Source: Actinoplanes sp. DH11
GTDB lineage: Bacteria > Actinomycetota > Actinomycetes > Mycobacteriales > Micromonosporaceae
Assembly: GCF_020873875.1 (NCBI RefSeq)
Contig: NZ_JAHWGU010000002.1
Coordinates: 1-64,000 of the forward strand
Length of the DNA stretch: 64,000 nt
Direction: 5' to 3'
A model generated the notes under the pieces. That model saw nothing but the letters and a program-made list of their open reading frames with translations. It did not search any database and had not been told where the DNA came from. The translations under genes and the position numbers were made by a program. Shown in pieces: positions 9,401 through 16,317 of this stretch; position 1 is the stretch's first letter, and every line of letters begins with the position of its first letter.

Positions 9401-9811
9401 CTGCCCGCCGACGTGACCGGTCAGGCCCGCGCCAACAGCGGCATCTACCTGCAGGACCGCTATGAGGTGCAGGTGCTCGACTCGTACGGCAAACCGTCAC
9501 CGGCCCTGGACGACGCCGCCGCGATCTACCAGAAGCGGGCGCCGTCCACCAACGCCGCCACCGCCCCGGAGACCTGGCAGACCTACGACATCACGTTCCG
9601 GGCGGCCCGCTGGAACGGCGCTGCGAAGACCGAGAACGCCCGGGTCACCGTGGTCTGGAACGGTCAGGTGGTGCACAACGACGTCGCCATCGACGGGCCG
9701 ACCGGCGGCGGCGCCGCGGAGTCACCGGACCTGCTGCCGATCCGCCTGCAGGACCACGGCGACCCCGGCGCCAACGTCCGTTACCGCAACATCTGGATCG
9801 AACCGGCCTGA
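6446..9811 (+). CDS. Secreted PA14 - propeller - CBM - ricin-lectin - DUF1080 protein
   Basis: 1121 residues. Signal peptide 1-27 (MKRLVLLSAAVLAGALL...ATAA). A PA14 domain spans about 35-177 (TSDDGSRLAIDN, GYHALRLDYFDQGGGKQLTLEW). A sorbosone-dehydrogenase-like propeller spans about 211-537 (FPDGRLAIATWGG, GLREPMGLKIVDGKIYV, GFGPEGDIFVTDNQGGW). A CBM6/35-like domain is at 661-793, a ricin-B lectin at 804-927, and a DUF1080 / 3-keto-glycoside hydrolase domain at 932-1121 (SGIYLQDRYEVQVLDS, IRLQDHGDPGANVRYRNIWIEP). The start is ATG 6446; the longer frame upstream is antisense to the neighbour. The dehydrogenase-like and DUF1080 parts that are split between two proteins in the divergent operon are fused here, which argues for one pathway. 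Confidence 0.9.
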   Translation: MKRLVLLSAAVLAGALLPVLPTSPATAAVPPQEPGVTLRTFDLQATRDRLCTLKAGQTPNVDKLMPVINWTATADFGLADHFQSEVTGNLNITTAGAHQFRLTSDDGSRLAIDNATVIDHDGLHGATAKEGGATLTAGYHALRLDYFDQGGGKQLTLEWRPPGATAFTVIPTSALSTDAGVVRVTAPGRKECESAGDSPGDGLPLAAVHPGYTLTNLRPSGFQPQVSAMDWFPDGRLAIATWGGSDTSTGEVYILSGVTGSTSPSQVTQRRIATGLREPMGLKIVDGKIYVSQKHELTELNDTTGDGVIDQYRRVATWPFGGNFHEFAFGLLYRDGFFYLNLSVSINLGGATTEPQPAANRGTTLKINRSTGAVEYLAGGLRTPNGLGFGPEGDIFVTDNQGGWLPASKLVQVKPNRFFGHYTNPDGPFDSQPVTQPVLWLPQNEIANSPSTPLMLDAGPYAGQMVFGDVTYGGVQRAFLEKVGGQYQGAVFRLTQGLEMGVLRLSQGPDGALYAGGLGAGGNWGQPGKLQYGLQKLTPNGTSVFDIKAMRAVADGFELEYTQPVSTTTAAQLAARYRATQWRYVSTPAYGGPKVDEETLPVTSATLSADRLKVTLKVAGLKPGRVVHVRSPRPFTSTSGASLWSTEAWYTLNSLADGTTLRSDRVEAENSGLSGTAGVATDHTGYTGTGFVAGYGSAGAATTFTVNVPSAGSYPVSLRFSNGPNPSAGAKTVSLYVNGTKVRQVSLADTGNWDTWANQTDTVTLRAGGNTIAYRVDTGDVGHVNLDSLTVGTTTAPGGGPRTGTISGLAGKCVDVDNAGTADKTKIQLYTCNNSSAQSWTRVGDTLRALGKCLDIDNAGTANGTKVQLYTCNGSAAQVWQQQPNGSLLNPQSGKVLDVAGGASANGTQIQIWEWSDVAQQRWTHNGTSRVTLFDGGGLGAFQTTGGTAATWPVSGGSAEVLGGDIRTKQAYGDFKLHVEFWLPNLPADVTGQARANSGIYLQDRYEVQVLDSYGKPSPALDDAAAIYQKRAPSTNAATAPETWQTYDITFRAARWNGAAKTENARVTVVWNGQVVHNDVAIDGPTGGGAAESPDLLPIRLQDHGDPGANVRYRNIWIEPA

Positions 9812-9872
9812 CCTGTCGTACCGGCTCTGAACCCGCCGCAAGTCCAGCGGAAACCGGCGAGGCCGGACCCGG

Positions 9873-10589
9873 TCAGGCGGTGTGGACGCCGAGGCGTTCG
9901 AGCAGGTGCCGCCGCAACCGGGCGAACCCCGGATCGTCGGAGTGCCGCGGGCGCGGCAGCGTCACCGCGGTCTCCTCCGCGATCCGCCCGCCCTCCAGGA
10001 CCAGCGCCCGGTCGGCGAGCAGCAGAGCCTCGTCGACGTCGTGCGTGACGAGCAGGGCCGCGAAGCCGTGCCGCTCCCGCAACCGGCCCAGCAGCTGCTG
10101 CATCCGCAGCCGGGTCAGCGCGTCCAGGGCACCGAACGGCTCGTCGAGCAGCAGCAGCGACGGCTCCCGCACCAGGGCCCGCGCGACGGCGACCCGCTGG
10201 GCCTGACCGCCGGACAGCTCGGCGGGCCAGGCGTCGCCCCGGTCGCCGAGCCCGACCTCGGTGAGCGCCGCCACCGCACGGGACCGGGCGTCCGGGCCGG
10301 CCAGGCCGAGCGCCACGTTGTCGGCGACCCGTTTCCACGGCAGCAGCCGGTGCTCCTGGAAGACCACCCCGAAGTGCTCGGGCACCGAGACGGCTCCGGT
10401 GGCGTCCGGGTCGAGGCCGGCGAGAGCGCGCAGCAACGTACTCTTGCCGGAGCCGCTGCCGCCGAGGAGCGCGACCACTTCGCCACGCCCGACCGTCAGG
10501 TCGGCGCCGTCGAGCACGACGGTGTCGCCGAAGGCCCGGCTGAGGCCCGCCACCGAGACGATCACGTCGCTTGCAGGCCGCGTCGCCAC
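9873..10589 (-). CDS. ssuB: Aliphatic sulfonate/nitrate-type ABC transporter ATPase
   Basis: 238 residues from GTG 10589, which overlaps the permease 3' end by 28 bases. Walker A GGSGSGKST, Q-loop FQEHRLLPW, signature LSGGQAQRVAVARAL, Walker B LLLLDEPFGALD and the H-loop THDVDEAL are all present. The LLPWKRVADNVALGL segment is typical of the SsuB/TauB/NrtD group. It energises import by the adjacent permease and lipoprotein. An in-frame extension upstream is antisense-like sequence inside the permease gene and is not used. Confidence 0.9.
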   Translation of the reverse strand: MATRPASDVIVSVAGLSRAFGDTVVLDGADLTVGRGEVVALLGGSGSGKSTLLRALAGLDPDATGAVSVPEHFGVVFQEHRLLPWKRVADNVALGLAGPDARSRAVAALTEVGLGDRGDAWPAELSGGQAQRVAVARALVREPSLLLLDEPFGALDALTRLRMQQLLGRLRERHGFAALLVTHDVDEALLLADRALVLEGGRIAEETAVTLPRPRHSDDPGFARLRRHLLERLGVHTA

Positions 10590-11383
10590 GTCAGTGTCCT
10601 CCGTTCCGCGAACCGGATCAGTACGTCCGAGAGCAGCCCGAGCAGGGCGTAGATGAGCAGGCCGAGCACGACCACGTCGGTCTGCGAGAACTCGCGGGCC
10701 TCCATCATCAGGAAGCCGATGCCGGTCTGCGCGTTGACCTGCTCCCCCACGACCAGGCTGAGCCAGCCCGCGCCGATGGCCAGGCGCAGGCCGAGGAAGA
10801 TCGACGGCAGCGCGCCGGGCAGCACCACGTGCCGCAGCCGCTGCCACTGGTTGAGCCCGCACGTCCGGGCGGCCTCCACGAGCCGCTGGTCGATGTCGCG
10901 GATGCCGGCGTAGGTGTTGAAGTACAGCGGGAAGAAACTGCCCAGCGCCACCAGACTGATCTTCAGCTCCTCGCCGATGCCGACCCAGATGATCAGCAGC
11001 GGGACCAGGCCGAGGTGCGGCAGCATCCGGGCCATCTGCACGGGCGGGTCGATGGCGTGGTCGCCCAGGCGCAGCAGCGCGGCCACGGCGCCGAGCACCA
11101 GCGCGAGGCCGCCGCCGACGGCCAGGCCGATGAGCGCCCGGGTGAGCGAACTGGTCAGGTGCACGGTCAGGTCGCCGTCGGTGGCGAGGCGCCAGCCGGT
11201 GCGCACCACCAGGCTGGGAGCCGGCACCTTCTCCTCGGGCAGCACCCCAGTGCGTGAGGCCGTCTCCCACGCGACGAGCAGCACGATCGGGCTGATCAGC
11301 CGGTACCAGCGCCGCTGCCCGCGGGCGCGCTTCCGGACCGGCGCCCGGGTCTCCACCAGAGGCGGAGTGGCGGTGGTCGTCAC
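10562..11383 (-). CDS. ssuC: Aliphatic sulfonate ABC transporter permease
   Basis: 273 residues, BPD_transp_1 family with about six membrane segments. The EAA-like loop EAARTCGLNQWQRLRHVVLPGALPSIFLGLRLAIG is characteristic of SsuC-type permeases, as is AGWLSLVVGEQVNAQTGIGFLM. The GTG start (11383) overlaps the TGA of the binding-protein gene by four bases (GTGA), showing translational coupling in the order binding protein, permease, ATPase. Confidence 0.9.
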   Translation of the reverse strand: MTTTATPPLVETRAPVRKRARGQRRWYRLISPIVLLVAWETASRTGVLPEEKVPAPSLVVRTGWRLATDGDLTVHLTSSLTRALIGLAVGGGLALVLGAVAALLRLGDHAIDPPVQMARMLPHLGLVPLLIIWVGIGEELKISLVALGSFFPLYFNTYAGIRDIDQRLVEAARTCGLNQWQRLRHVVLPGALPSIFLGLRLAIGAGWLSLVVGEQVNAQTGIGFLMMEAREFSQTDVVVLGLLIYALLGLLSDVLIRFAERRTLTWRRGLQAT

Positions 11384-12330
11384 AGGTACGCCTCGTTGAA
11401 CTGCTCGTGCACCCGCTCCTTGATGTTCACCGGCACCGGGATGAGCTCCAGCTTCGTGAACCCGTCGGCGATGGTCTGCAGCTCGTCGCCGATCTCCGGG
11501 GTGATCGGGGCCAGCGGTTTGGCACTGCGGGCCAGCGCCCGGGTGGCGGTGGCCTCGTCGATCTTCAACTCCGGGGCGAGGATCTTCGCGCGTTCGGCCG
11601 GGTTGGCGATGCCCCAGTCGGTGGTGGCGCGGTACTTGCCGAGGAAGTCGCTGATCAGCTGTGCCTTGCCGGTGACCGCGTCCGGGGCGGCGAGGATGTA
11701 CTCGCGGTTGTTGGCCAGCCCGGTGGCGTCCGCGAGGACCTGCACGCCGGGCTGTTCGGCGAGCGCGAAGTACGGGTCCCAGATGATCCACGCGTCCACC
11801 TGGTCGCTGTCGAAGGCGGGCCGCCCCTCGGCGGGCTTGAGGTATTTGACGTTGATGTCGGTGATGCTCAGCCCGGCCTGCTCGAGCAGCTTGACGAGCA
11901 GCCAGTTGACGTTGGAACCCTTGTTCAGGGCGACCGTCTTGCCCTTGAGGTCGGCGAACGACTGGTACCCCTTGGCCGCCTTGACCAGGACCGCCTCACC
12001 TTGCGGCACGGGCTCGCTGGTACCGATGATCCGGAAATCGATCTTGCCGGCGGCCGCGAAGATCGGTGGCGCCTCACCGGTCTGCCCGATGTCGATCGCG
12101 CCGGCCTTGAGCGCCTCGGTCAGCGCCGGGCCGCTCTCGAACAGCGACCACTCGGCGTCCGGCGCGTCGCCGCGCACCTTGGACAGGCTCAGCCCGCCGA
12201 AGCGCTGATAGCCGATGCGCAGTTTGCCCGGCTCGCCGGCGGAGCTCGCACCGTCGTCCGCGTTCCCGCAACCCGCGAGGAAGGCGGCACCCAGGGTGCC
12301 GATCAGAAGACTGCGACGGGTGGTCGGCAT
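11380..12330 (-). CDS. ssuA: Sulfonate-binding lipoprotein (SsuA-like)
   Basis: 316 residues. It begins MPTTRRSLLIGT with a twin-Arg-like start and a lipobox LAGC near residue 21, so it should be anchored outside the membrane. The mature part is a type-2 periplasmic-binding fold of the NMT1/SsuA group: LRIGYQRFGGLSLSK, ESGPALTEALKAGAIDIGQTGEAPPIFA, GKTVALNKGSNVNWLLVKLLEQAG, DAWIIWDPYFALAE. It delivers sulfonates to SsuBC. The monooxygenase gene lies 137 bases upstream in the same direction, so the four genes are probably co-transcribed. Confidence 0.9.
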   Translation of the reverse strand: MPTTRRSLLIGTLGAAFLAGCGNADDGASSAGEPGKLRIGYQRFGGLSLSKVRGDAPDAEWSLFESGPALTEALKAGAIDIGQTGEAPPIFAAAGKIDFRIIGTSEPVPQGEAVLVKAAKGYQSFADLKGKTVALNKGSNVNWLLVKLLEQAGLSITDINVKYLKPAEGRPAFDSDQVDAWIIWDPYFALAEQPGVQVLADATGLANNREYILAAPDAVTGKAQLISDFLGKYRATTDWGIANPAERAKILAPELKIDEATATRALARSAKPLAPITPEIGDELQTIADGFTKLELIPVPVNIKERVHEQFNEAYL

Positions 12331-12467
12331 GAGGAGAACCTTTCAGCTGTACGGGGAGACACTTCCGAATCCGGAACGGTGAAAGACGAGCGGCCCGCCG
12401 GCCTGATCGGCGCTGTGGTCCACGCCGTGCAGGCGCAGCAGCACGATGGCGCGGTCCTGGCTGGTCC

Positions 12468-13637
12468 TCATCGCACGGCTCGGCCCGCCGTCGCGAACGG
12501 CACCCGGGAGGGCCCGCGCCGCCGGGGCCGCTCGTCGGACCACAGCCCGCGCTCGGCGAGGATCGGCAGGACACCCTCACCGAACCAGTACGCGCCCTCC
12601 AGGTGCGGGTAGGCGGAGAGCACGAACTCCTCGATGCCCAGCGCGGCGTACTCGGCGATCCGGTCGGCGACCTGCTCGTGGCTGCCGACCAGGGCGGTGC
12701 CCGCGCCACCGCGGACCAGGCCGACGCCCGCCCACAGGTTGGGGTAGATCTCCAGCCGGTCGGTCGACCCGCCGTGCAGGGCGAGCATCCGCTTCTGCCC
12801 CTCCGACTCGCTCAGGCGCAGGCCCCGCTGGACCGTCTCGACGGTCTCCGGCGAGATCCCGGCGAGCAGCCGGTCGGCCTCCGCCCACGCCTCGGCGGCG
12901 GTGTCCCGGGTGATCGTGTGCATCCGGATGCCGAAGTGGATCGGCCGGTTGCCCGGCCCGCGGCCCTGCTCGGCGGCGAGCCGCCGGATCCAGGCGATCT
13001 TCTCGGCCACCGCGTCCGGCGGTTCGCCCCAGGTGAGGTAGACATCGGCGTGCTTGGCGGCGACGACACCCGCGGCGGGCGAGGAGCCGCCGAAGTAGAC
13101 GTCCGGGATCGGGTCCGGGATCTGCCCGAGCTCGGCGGCCTCGACCGACAGGTGCTCGCCGCGGAAGTCGACGGTCTCACCGGCCCAGAGCCTGCGGACG
13201 ATCTCCAGGAACTCGTCGCACCGCCGGTACCGGGCGTCCTTGTCCAGGTGGTCGCCGTACATCCGCTGCTCGTGGCTCTCCCCGCCGGTGACCACGTTGA
13301 GCAGCAGCCGGCCCCCGGACAGGTTCTGGAAGGTGCCGGCCATCTGCGCCGCCAGGAACGGTGAGATCACGCCGGGGCGGAACGCCACCAGGAACTTCAG
13401 GCGGTCGGTGGTCTGGCTCAGCATCGCGGTGCTCAGCCACGCGTCCTCGCACCAGGCGCCGGTCGGGGTGAGCGCGGCGGCGAAGCCGTTGTCCTCGGCG
13501 GCGCGGGCCACCTGGGTGAGGTAGGCGACGTCGGCGGGGCGGCCGGAGCCGCCGGGTGCCAGACCGTGACCGCCGCCGACGACATGCCGGCCGTCGCCGC
13601 CGTTGGTCGGCAGGAACCAGTGGAACTGCAGGGACAT
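12468..13637 (-). CDS. ssuD: FMNH2-dependent alkanesulfonate monooxygenase
   Basis: 389 residues, close to the usual 380. It begins LQFHWFLPTNGGDGRH and contains LTPTGAWCEDAWLSTAML (with the conserved active-site Cys), FLVAFRPGVISPFLAAQMAGTFQNLSGGRLLLNVVTGG, and PDVYFGGSSPAAG, all hallmarks of SsuD in the bacterial luciferase superfamily. It cleaves alkanesulfonates to aldehyde and sulfite using reduced FMN. No NAD(P)H:FMN reductase (SsuE) gene is present in the window, so the flavin must come from an enzyme encoded elsewhere. It is the first gene of the ssu operon and has a well-formed promoter. Confidence 0.93.
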   Translation of the reverse strand: MSLQFHWFLPTNGGDGRHVVGGGHGLAPGGSGRPADVAYLTQVARAAEDNGFAAALTPTGAWCEDAWLSTAMLSQTTDRLKFLVAFRPGVISPFLAAQMAGTFQNLSGGRLLLNVVTGGESHEQRMYGDHLDKDARYRRCDEFLEIVRRLWAGETVDFRGEHLSVEAAELGQIPDPIPDVYFGGSSPAAGVVAAKHADVYLTWGEPPDAVAEKIAWIRRLAAEQGRGPGNRPIHFGIRMHTITRDTAAEAWAEADRLLAGISPETVETVQRGLRLSESEGQKRMLALHGGSTDRLEIYPNLWAGVGLVRGGAGTALVGSHEQVADRIAEYAALGIEEFVLSAYPHLEGAYWFGEGVLPILAERGLWSDERPRRRGPSRVPFATAGRAVR

Positions 13638-13670
13638 CTCGGCCCTTTCGGCTCGCGATACTTCGCAATG

Positions 13671-13699
13671 CCTATAGGTTCGCTAGATTTTACAGACAA
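13671..13699 (-). promoter_or_regulatory. Promoter of the ssu operon
   Basis: On the minus strand TTGTCT (13699-13694) and TATAGG (13676-13671) are separated by 17 bases, a good sigma-70-type match. The -10 box sits in the perfect palindrome CCTATAGG (13671-13678). The transcript would start about 27 bases before ATG 13637, with AAAGGG as ribosome binding site. The AT-rich spacer stands out from the surrounding GC-rich DNA. Confidence 0.6.
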
Positions 13700-13791
13700 A
13701 GCAAGACCCGGGTGTACGGGCATGCCGAACTCCCCCTCGGCCCCGCCGAACGCGCCGGCCGCTCGCGTGGCCCGCCACGCCGCGGCGGGTG

Positions 13792-14709
13792 CTACTCCGG
13801 GGGCGCCGTCCGCTGTTCCGCGCGCGCCAGCCGCTCGATCGTCCGCTCGAAGTCCAGGATCGCCGCCGGCACCCGCTCGTAGCGGCGCCGCAGCATCAGC
13901 ATCAGCACCGGCGGCACCTCCTCCGCCAGCGGCCGGGCGGTGATCACCCCGGCCACTTCGAGGGGGTCGCCCCGGATGCTGTAGTCCGGCAGGATCGTCG
14001 GCCCGGTGCCGCTGGCCACCAGCGTCTTGCCCATCTCGGCGCCGTCGGTCGCGAACGTCTCCGGCGGCGGCGCGTCCCCGAACAGCCGCTGCGCCAGCCG
14101 GTGCATCAGATAGCCCGGCCGCATCGCCACGAACGGCCGGCTCCGCAGATCCGCCACGCCGACCCGGTCCTGTGCGGCGAGCGGGTCGTCGGCACGGCAG
14201 CAGACCGCCGGGACGCCGTGCAGCAGCACCGTGCGGTGCAGGGCGGCCGGGATGTCGTCACCGGGGAACGCGTTGATCAGCCCGACGTCGAGCCGCCCCT
14301 CCAGCAGGCTCTCCTGGATCTGCGCCTGGAGCATCGTCGCCACGTCGACGGTGGTGCTCGGATGCCCGGCACCGAACTCGCGCACCGCCGGGATGAGCAG
14401 CGACGACGTGCCGGCGTTGACGGTGCCGACCCGGATCGTGCGACCGGTCGCGGCGTGATGGCGCGCCGCCGCCTTGAGCTGCGCCACCCCGGCGAGGATC
14501 TCCGCGACCACCGGCAGCAGGTCCCGGCCCTCCCGGCTCACCCGCGCCCCGGACCGATGCCGCTCCAGCAGGGGTACGCCCAGCTCCCGTTCCAGGGAGC
14601 TGATGGCCTCGCTGAGCGCCGACTGCGACACGTGCAACCGCTCACCGGCCCGGCGCAGCGACCCGTGCTGGATCACCGCCATCAGGTACGCCAGCTGCTC
14701 GAATCGCAT
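13792..14709 (-). CDS. LysR-family transcriptional regulator
   Basis: 305 residues. The N-terminal winged helix-turn-helix is clear (MRFEQLAYLMAVIQHGSLRRAGERLHVSQSALSEAISSLE...LLERHRSGARVS), followed by a LysR substrate-binding domain (IRVGTVNAGTSSLLIPAVREF). It is divergent from the MFS gene with only 65 bases between the starts, so it most likely controls that efflux gene; a role in ssu control cannot be excluded because it lies upstream of ssuD in the same direction. Confidence 0.9.
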   Translation of the reverse strand: MRFEQLAYLMAVIQHGSLRRAGERLHVSQSALSEAISSLERELGVPLLERHRSGARVSREGRDLLPVVAEILAGVAQLKAAARHHAATGRTIRVGTVNAGTSSLLIPAVREFGAGHPSTTVDVATMLQAQIQESLLEGRLDVGLINAFPGDDIPAALHRTVLLHGVPAVCCRADDPLAAQDRVGVADLRSRPFVAMRPGYLMHRLAQRLFGDAPPPETFATDGAEMGKTLVASGTGPTILPDYSIRGDPLEVAGVITARPLAEEVPPVLMLMLRRRYERVPAAILDFERTIERLARAEQRTAPPE

Positions 14710-14774
14710 GCCGCGGATCTCACCTCCCGGCCGCGAGACTACGCGGCCGGGTGCCGGGCCTTAGTGTTCGTCCC

Positions 14775-16250
14775 ATGGATCTCCAGGCGGCACCGCTGCG
14801 CTACCGGTCGGCGGCCGGGCGATGGGTGCTGCTGGCCACCGTGCTCGGCTCCAGCCTCGCGTTCATCGACGCGACGGTCGTCAACATCGCCCTGCCGGCG
14901 ATCGGCCGGGACCTGGGCTCGGACGCCGCCGGGCTGCAGTGGACGATCAACGGGTACGCGCTCAGCCTGGCCTCGCTGATCCTGCTCGGCGGCTCGCTCG
15001 GCGACCGGTTCGGCCGGCGCCGCGTCTTCCTGGTCGGTGTCACCTGGTTCGCGGTCGCGTCCCTGCTCTGCGGCCTCGCACCGACCGTCGAGCTGCTGGT
15101 CGCCGCCCGGGTCCTGCAGGGCGTCGGCGGCGCGCTGCTCACCCCTGGCGCACTCGCCATCCTGGAGGCGTCGTTCGCACCCGAGGATCGGGCGAAGGCG
15201 ATCGGCGCGTGGTCCGGGCTGGGCGGCATCGGCGGCGCGCTGGGCCCGTTCCTCGGCGGCTGGCTGGTGGAGATCGGCAGCTGGCGGTACATCTTCCTGA
15301 TCAACGTGCCGGTGGCGGCGCTGGTCCTGTGGGTGGCCGCCCGGCACGTGCCGGAGTCCCGCAACCCGTCCGCCGCGCGCTCCTTCGACGTGCTGGGGCT
15401 GGTCACCGGGGCGGCCGGGCTGGGCGGGCTGACCTACGGCTTCACCGCCTGGCCGGCGAACGGGCCGGGTGACCCGGTGGTGCTGCTCTCGCTGGCGGTC
15501 GGCGTGGCCGGCATGGTCGCCTTCGTGGTGGCCGAGCGCCGGTCCGCGTACCCCATGCTGCCCTTGGAGATCTTCCGGTCGAAGGCGTTCAGCGGCGCGA
15601 ACCTGGTCACCTTCCTGGTGTACGCCGCGAACGGTGGCGTCTTCTTCCTGGTGGTGGTCAACCTGCAGGTGGTCGCCGGGTTCTCGCCGCTGGTCAGTGG
15701 CCTCGCGATGCTCCCGGTCACGGCCCTGATGCTGCTGCTGTCCGCGCGGGCCGGTGCGCTCGGGCAGCGGATCGGCCCCCGCATCCCGATGACGGCCGGC
15801 CCGTTCGTCTGCGCGGCGGCGCTGGCCTGGCTGGCGATGGTCGACGCGGACGCGTCCTACTGGGCCGACGTCCTGCCACCGGTGATCGTCTTCGGTCTGG
15901 GCCTGTCCCTGCTGGTGGCGCCGCTGACCGCGACCGCCCTGGGTGCGCTCGACGACGCCTACGCCGGGATCGCCTCGGGCGTGAACAACGCGGTGGCCCG
16001 GGCCGCGGGCCTGCTGTCCGTGGCGGTCCTCCCGCTGGCGGCGGGCCTGGGCGCCGGAAGCCTCACCGACCCGGTCACCCTGGCACCGGTCTACCGCAAC
16101 ACGATGCTGATCTGCGCCGGCCTGATGGCGGCCGGTGGCGTCCTTGCCTGGTTCCTGGTGCCGGACCGGTTGACCGCGCACACCCCGGTGCAGAGCTTCT
16201 GCGACCCGTGCGGTCCCCCGATCCAGCCCGCCGGCCGGCAGCAGGCGTGA
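14775..16250 (+). CDS. MFS transporter, DHA2 (14-TM drug efflux) family
   Basis: 491 residues from ATG 14775; an upstream in-frame GTG at 14751 lies in the promoter gap. Motif A GGSLGDRFGRRRVF and motif C-like GALGPFLGGWLVE are present, with DATVVNIALPAIGRDLGSDAAGLQWTINGY typical of DHA2/EmrB transporters. About 14 membrane segments are predicted by eye. It is a proton-driven efflux pump for an unknown compound, probably under the divergent LysR regulator. Confidence 0.9.
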   Translation: MDLQAAPLRYRSAAGRWVLLATVLGSSLAFIDATVVNIALPAIGRDLGSDAAGLQWTINGYALSLASLILLGGSLGDRFGRRRVFLVGVTWFAVASLLCGLAPTVELLVAARVLQGVGGALLTPGALAILEASFAPEDRAKAIGAWSGLGGIGGALGPFLGGWLVEIGSWRYIFLINVPVAALVLWVAARHVPESRNPSAARSFDVLGLVTGAAGLGGLTYGFTAWPANGPGDPVVLLSLAVGVAGMVAFVVAERRSAYPMLPLEIFRSKAFSGANLVTFLVYAANGGVFFLVVVNLQVVAGFSPLVSGLAMLPVTALMLLLSARAGALGQRIGPRIPMTAGPFVCAAALAWLAMVDADASYWADVLPPVIVFGLGLSLLVAPLTATALGALDDAYAGIASGVNNAVARAAGLLSVAVLPLAAGLGAGSLTDPVTLAPVYRNTMLICAGLMAAGGVLAWFLVPDRLTAHTPVQSFCDPCGPPIQPAGRQQA

Positions 16251-16313
16251 CGGCGGCCGTCCCGACCCGCGCCCGGCCGTCGACCGGCAGGCACGACCCG
16301 GGGCGGCCGCCGT
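16250..16313. terminator. Long-loop inverted repeat between convergent genes
   Basis: ACGGCGGCCG (16250-16259) and CGGCCGCCGT (16304-16313) are perfect 10-base arms with a 44-base GC-rich loop. They lie between the stops of the convergent MFS and chitinase genes, so the hairpin could end transcription in both directions. Confidence 0.45.
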
Positions 16314-16317
16314 GCTG

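Noticed and set aside
12343..12471. Small minus-strand frame (about 42 residues) between ssuD and ssuA, possible leader peptide
   Set aside because: No cysteine-rich or attenuator-like content and no ribosome binding site; more likely chance.
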